From NCBI GenBank assembly GCA_964446285.1, contig CAYUNT010000052.1, positions 1-24,368 of the forward strand: 24,368 nt of DNA, read 5' to 3'. Below, one piece after another: positions 24,256 to 24,368 of the stretch. The position numbers and the translations under genes are program-made. Each line of letters begins with the position of its first letter. Positions within the stretch are counted from its first letter, which is position 1. Source of the DNA: CAYUNT01 sp964446285 (GTDB lineage: Bacteria; Sumerlaeota; Sumerlaeia; SLMS01; CAYUNT01). Under the pieces are notes generated by a model, which saw only the letters and a program-made list of their open reading frames with translations, was not told where the DNA came from and did no database searches.

Positions 24256-24284
24256 AATTTAGGAAAGGCCGGAGCCGAAGGCAA
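24256..24284 (-). promoter_or_regulatory. Possible promoter of the kinase cluster
   Basis: On the minus strand, TTGCCT (24284-24279) and TAAATT (24261-24256) are 17 bases apart and each match the sigma-70 consensus at four of six positions. They lie about 107 bases before the GTG of the first gene. The fit is modest and could be chance. The rest of 24150-24368 shows no gene. Confidence 0.22.
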
Positions 24285-24368
24285 GGCGCAACTTTACGCG
24301 ATTGGCCGGAAGGCCAGGACAATTCCGTAAATGCTTCTCACGGGTTTTTAAGGGGATGCATAGGGCTT

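Overview
The window is about 24.4 kb of GC-rich bacterial chromosome, densely coding, with ordinary bacterial start signals and no rRNA, tRNA, transposase, phage gene or CRISPR array that I can see. The mix of a Hanks-type Ser/Thr kinase with a Pro/Thr-rich linker, a YfhO-type membrane protein, a DUF58/transglutaminase pair, a lipoprotein with a clear lipobox and many short palindromic dispersed repeats suggests a large-genome Gram-negative bacterium, perhaps one of the deep candidate phyla near Planctomycetota, Verrucomicrobiota or Sumerlaeota. That placement is inference only; the window has no marker gene that fixes it.

Layout. Positions 1-391 hold a nested palindromic repeat and no gene. 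A plus-strand block follows: an ABC-F ATPase (392-2599), then a tight run of a TrpX-like ABC substrate-binding protein (2775-3887), a STAS protein with a long unknown C-terminal part (3887-5323), a flavodoxin-fold NAD(P)H oxidoreductase (5320-5952) and a YfhO-like membrane protein (5974-8340). A hexose-6-phosphate mutarotase-like gene is on the minus strand (8383-9255). An 830-base gene-free region (9256-10084) carries two inverted repeats and four 33-bp tandem palindromic units. The plus strand resumes with an ABC permease (10085-11023), its ATPase (11016-11939) and an RsbW-like ATPase fused to a GNAT domain (11982-13481). A DUF58 protein (13745-15064) and a transglutaminase-like membrane protein (15061-17640) come next. 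The right end is a minus-strand cluster, in transcription order: a one-helix membrane protein (24149-23250), a Ser/Thr kinase (23224-21143), a secreted helical/beta-propeller protein (21133-19280), a lipoprotein (19195-18617) and a degenerate receiver-GGDEF protein (18576-17632).

How the genes may work together. The substrate-binding protein, permease and ATPase look like the three parts of one TrpXYZ-type importer, though they are split into two blocks. Each block also carries one half of a possible partner-switching pair: the STAS protein overlaps the binding-protein gene, and the RsbW-like kinase/GNAT fusion follows the ATPase gene. This is the most suggestive arrangement here, hinting at solute sensing or uptake coupled to an anti-sigma-type switch. 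The minus-strand cluster reads as a cell-envelope signalling set. The most striking DNA-level feature is a palindromic repeat present four times in tandem before the permease gene and again, with one mismatch over 29 bases, inside the coding sequence of the STAS protein.
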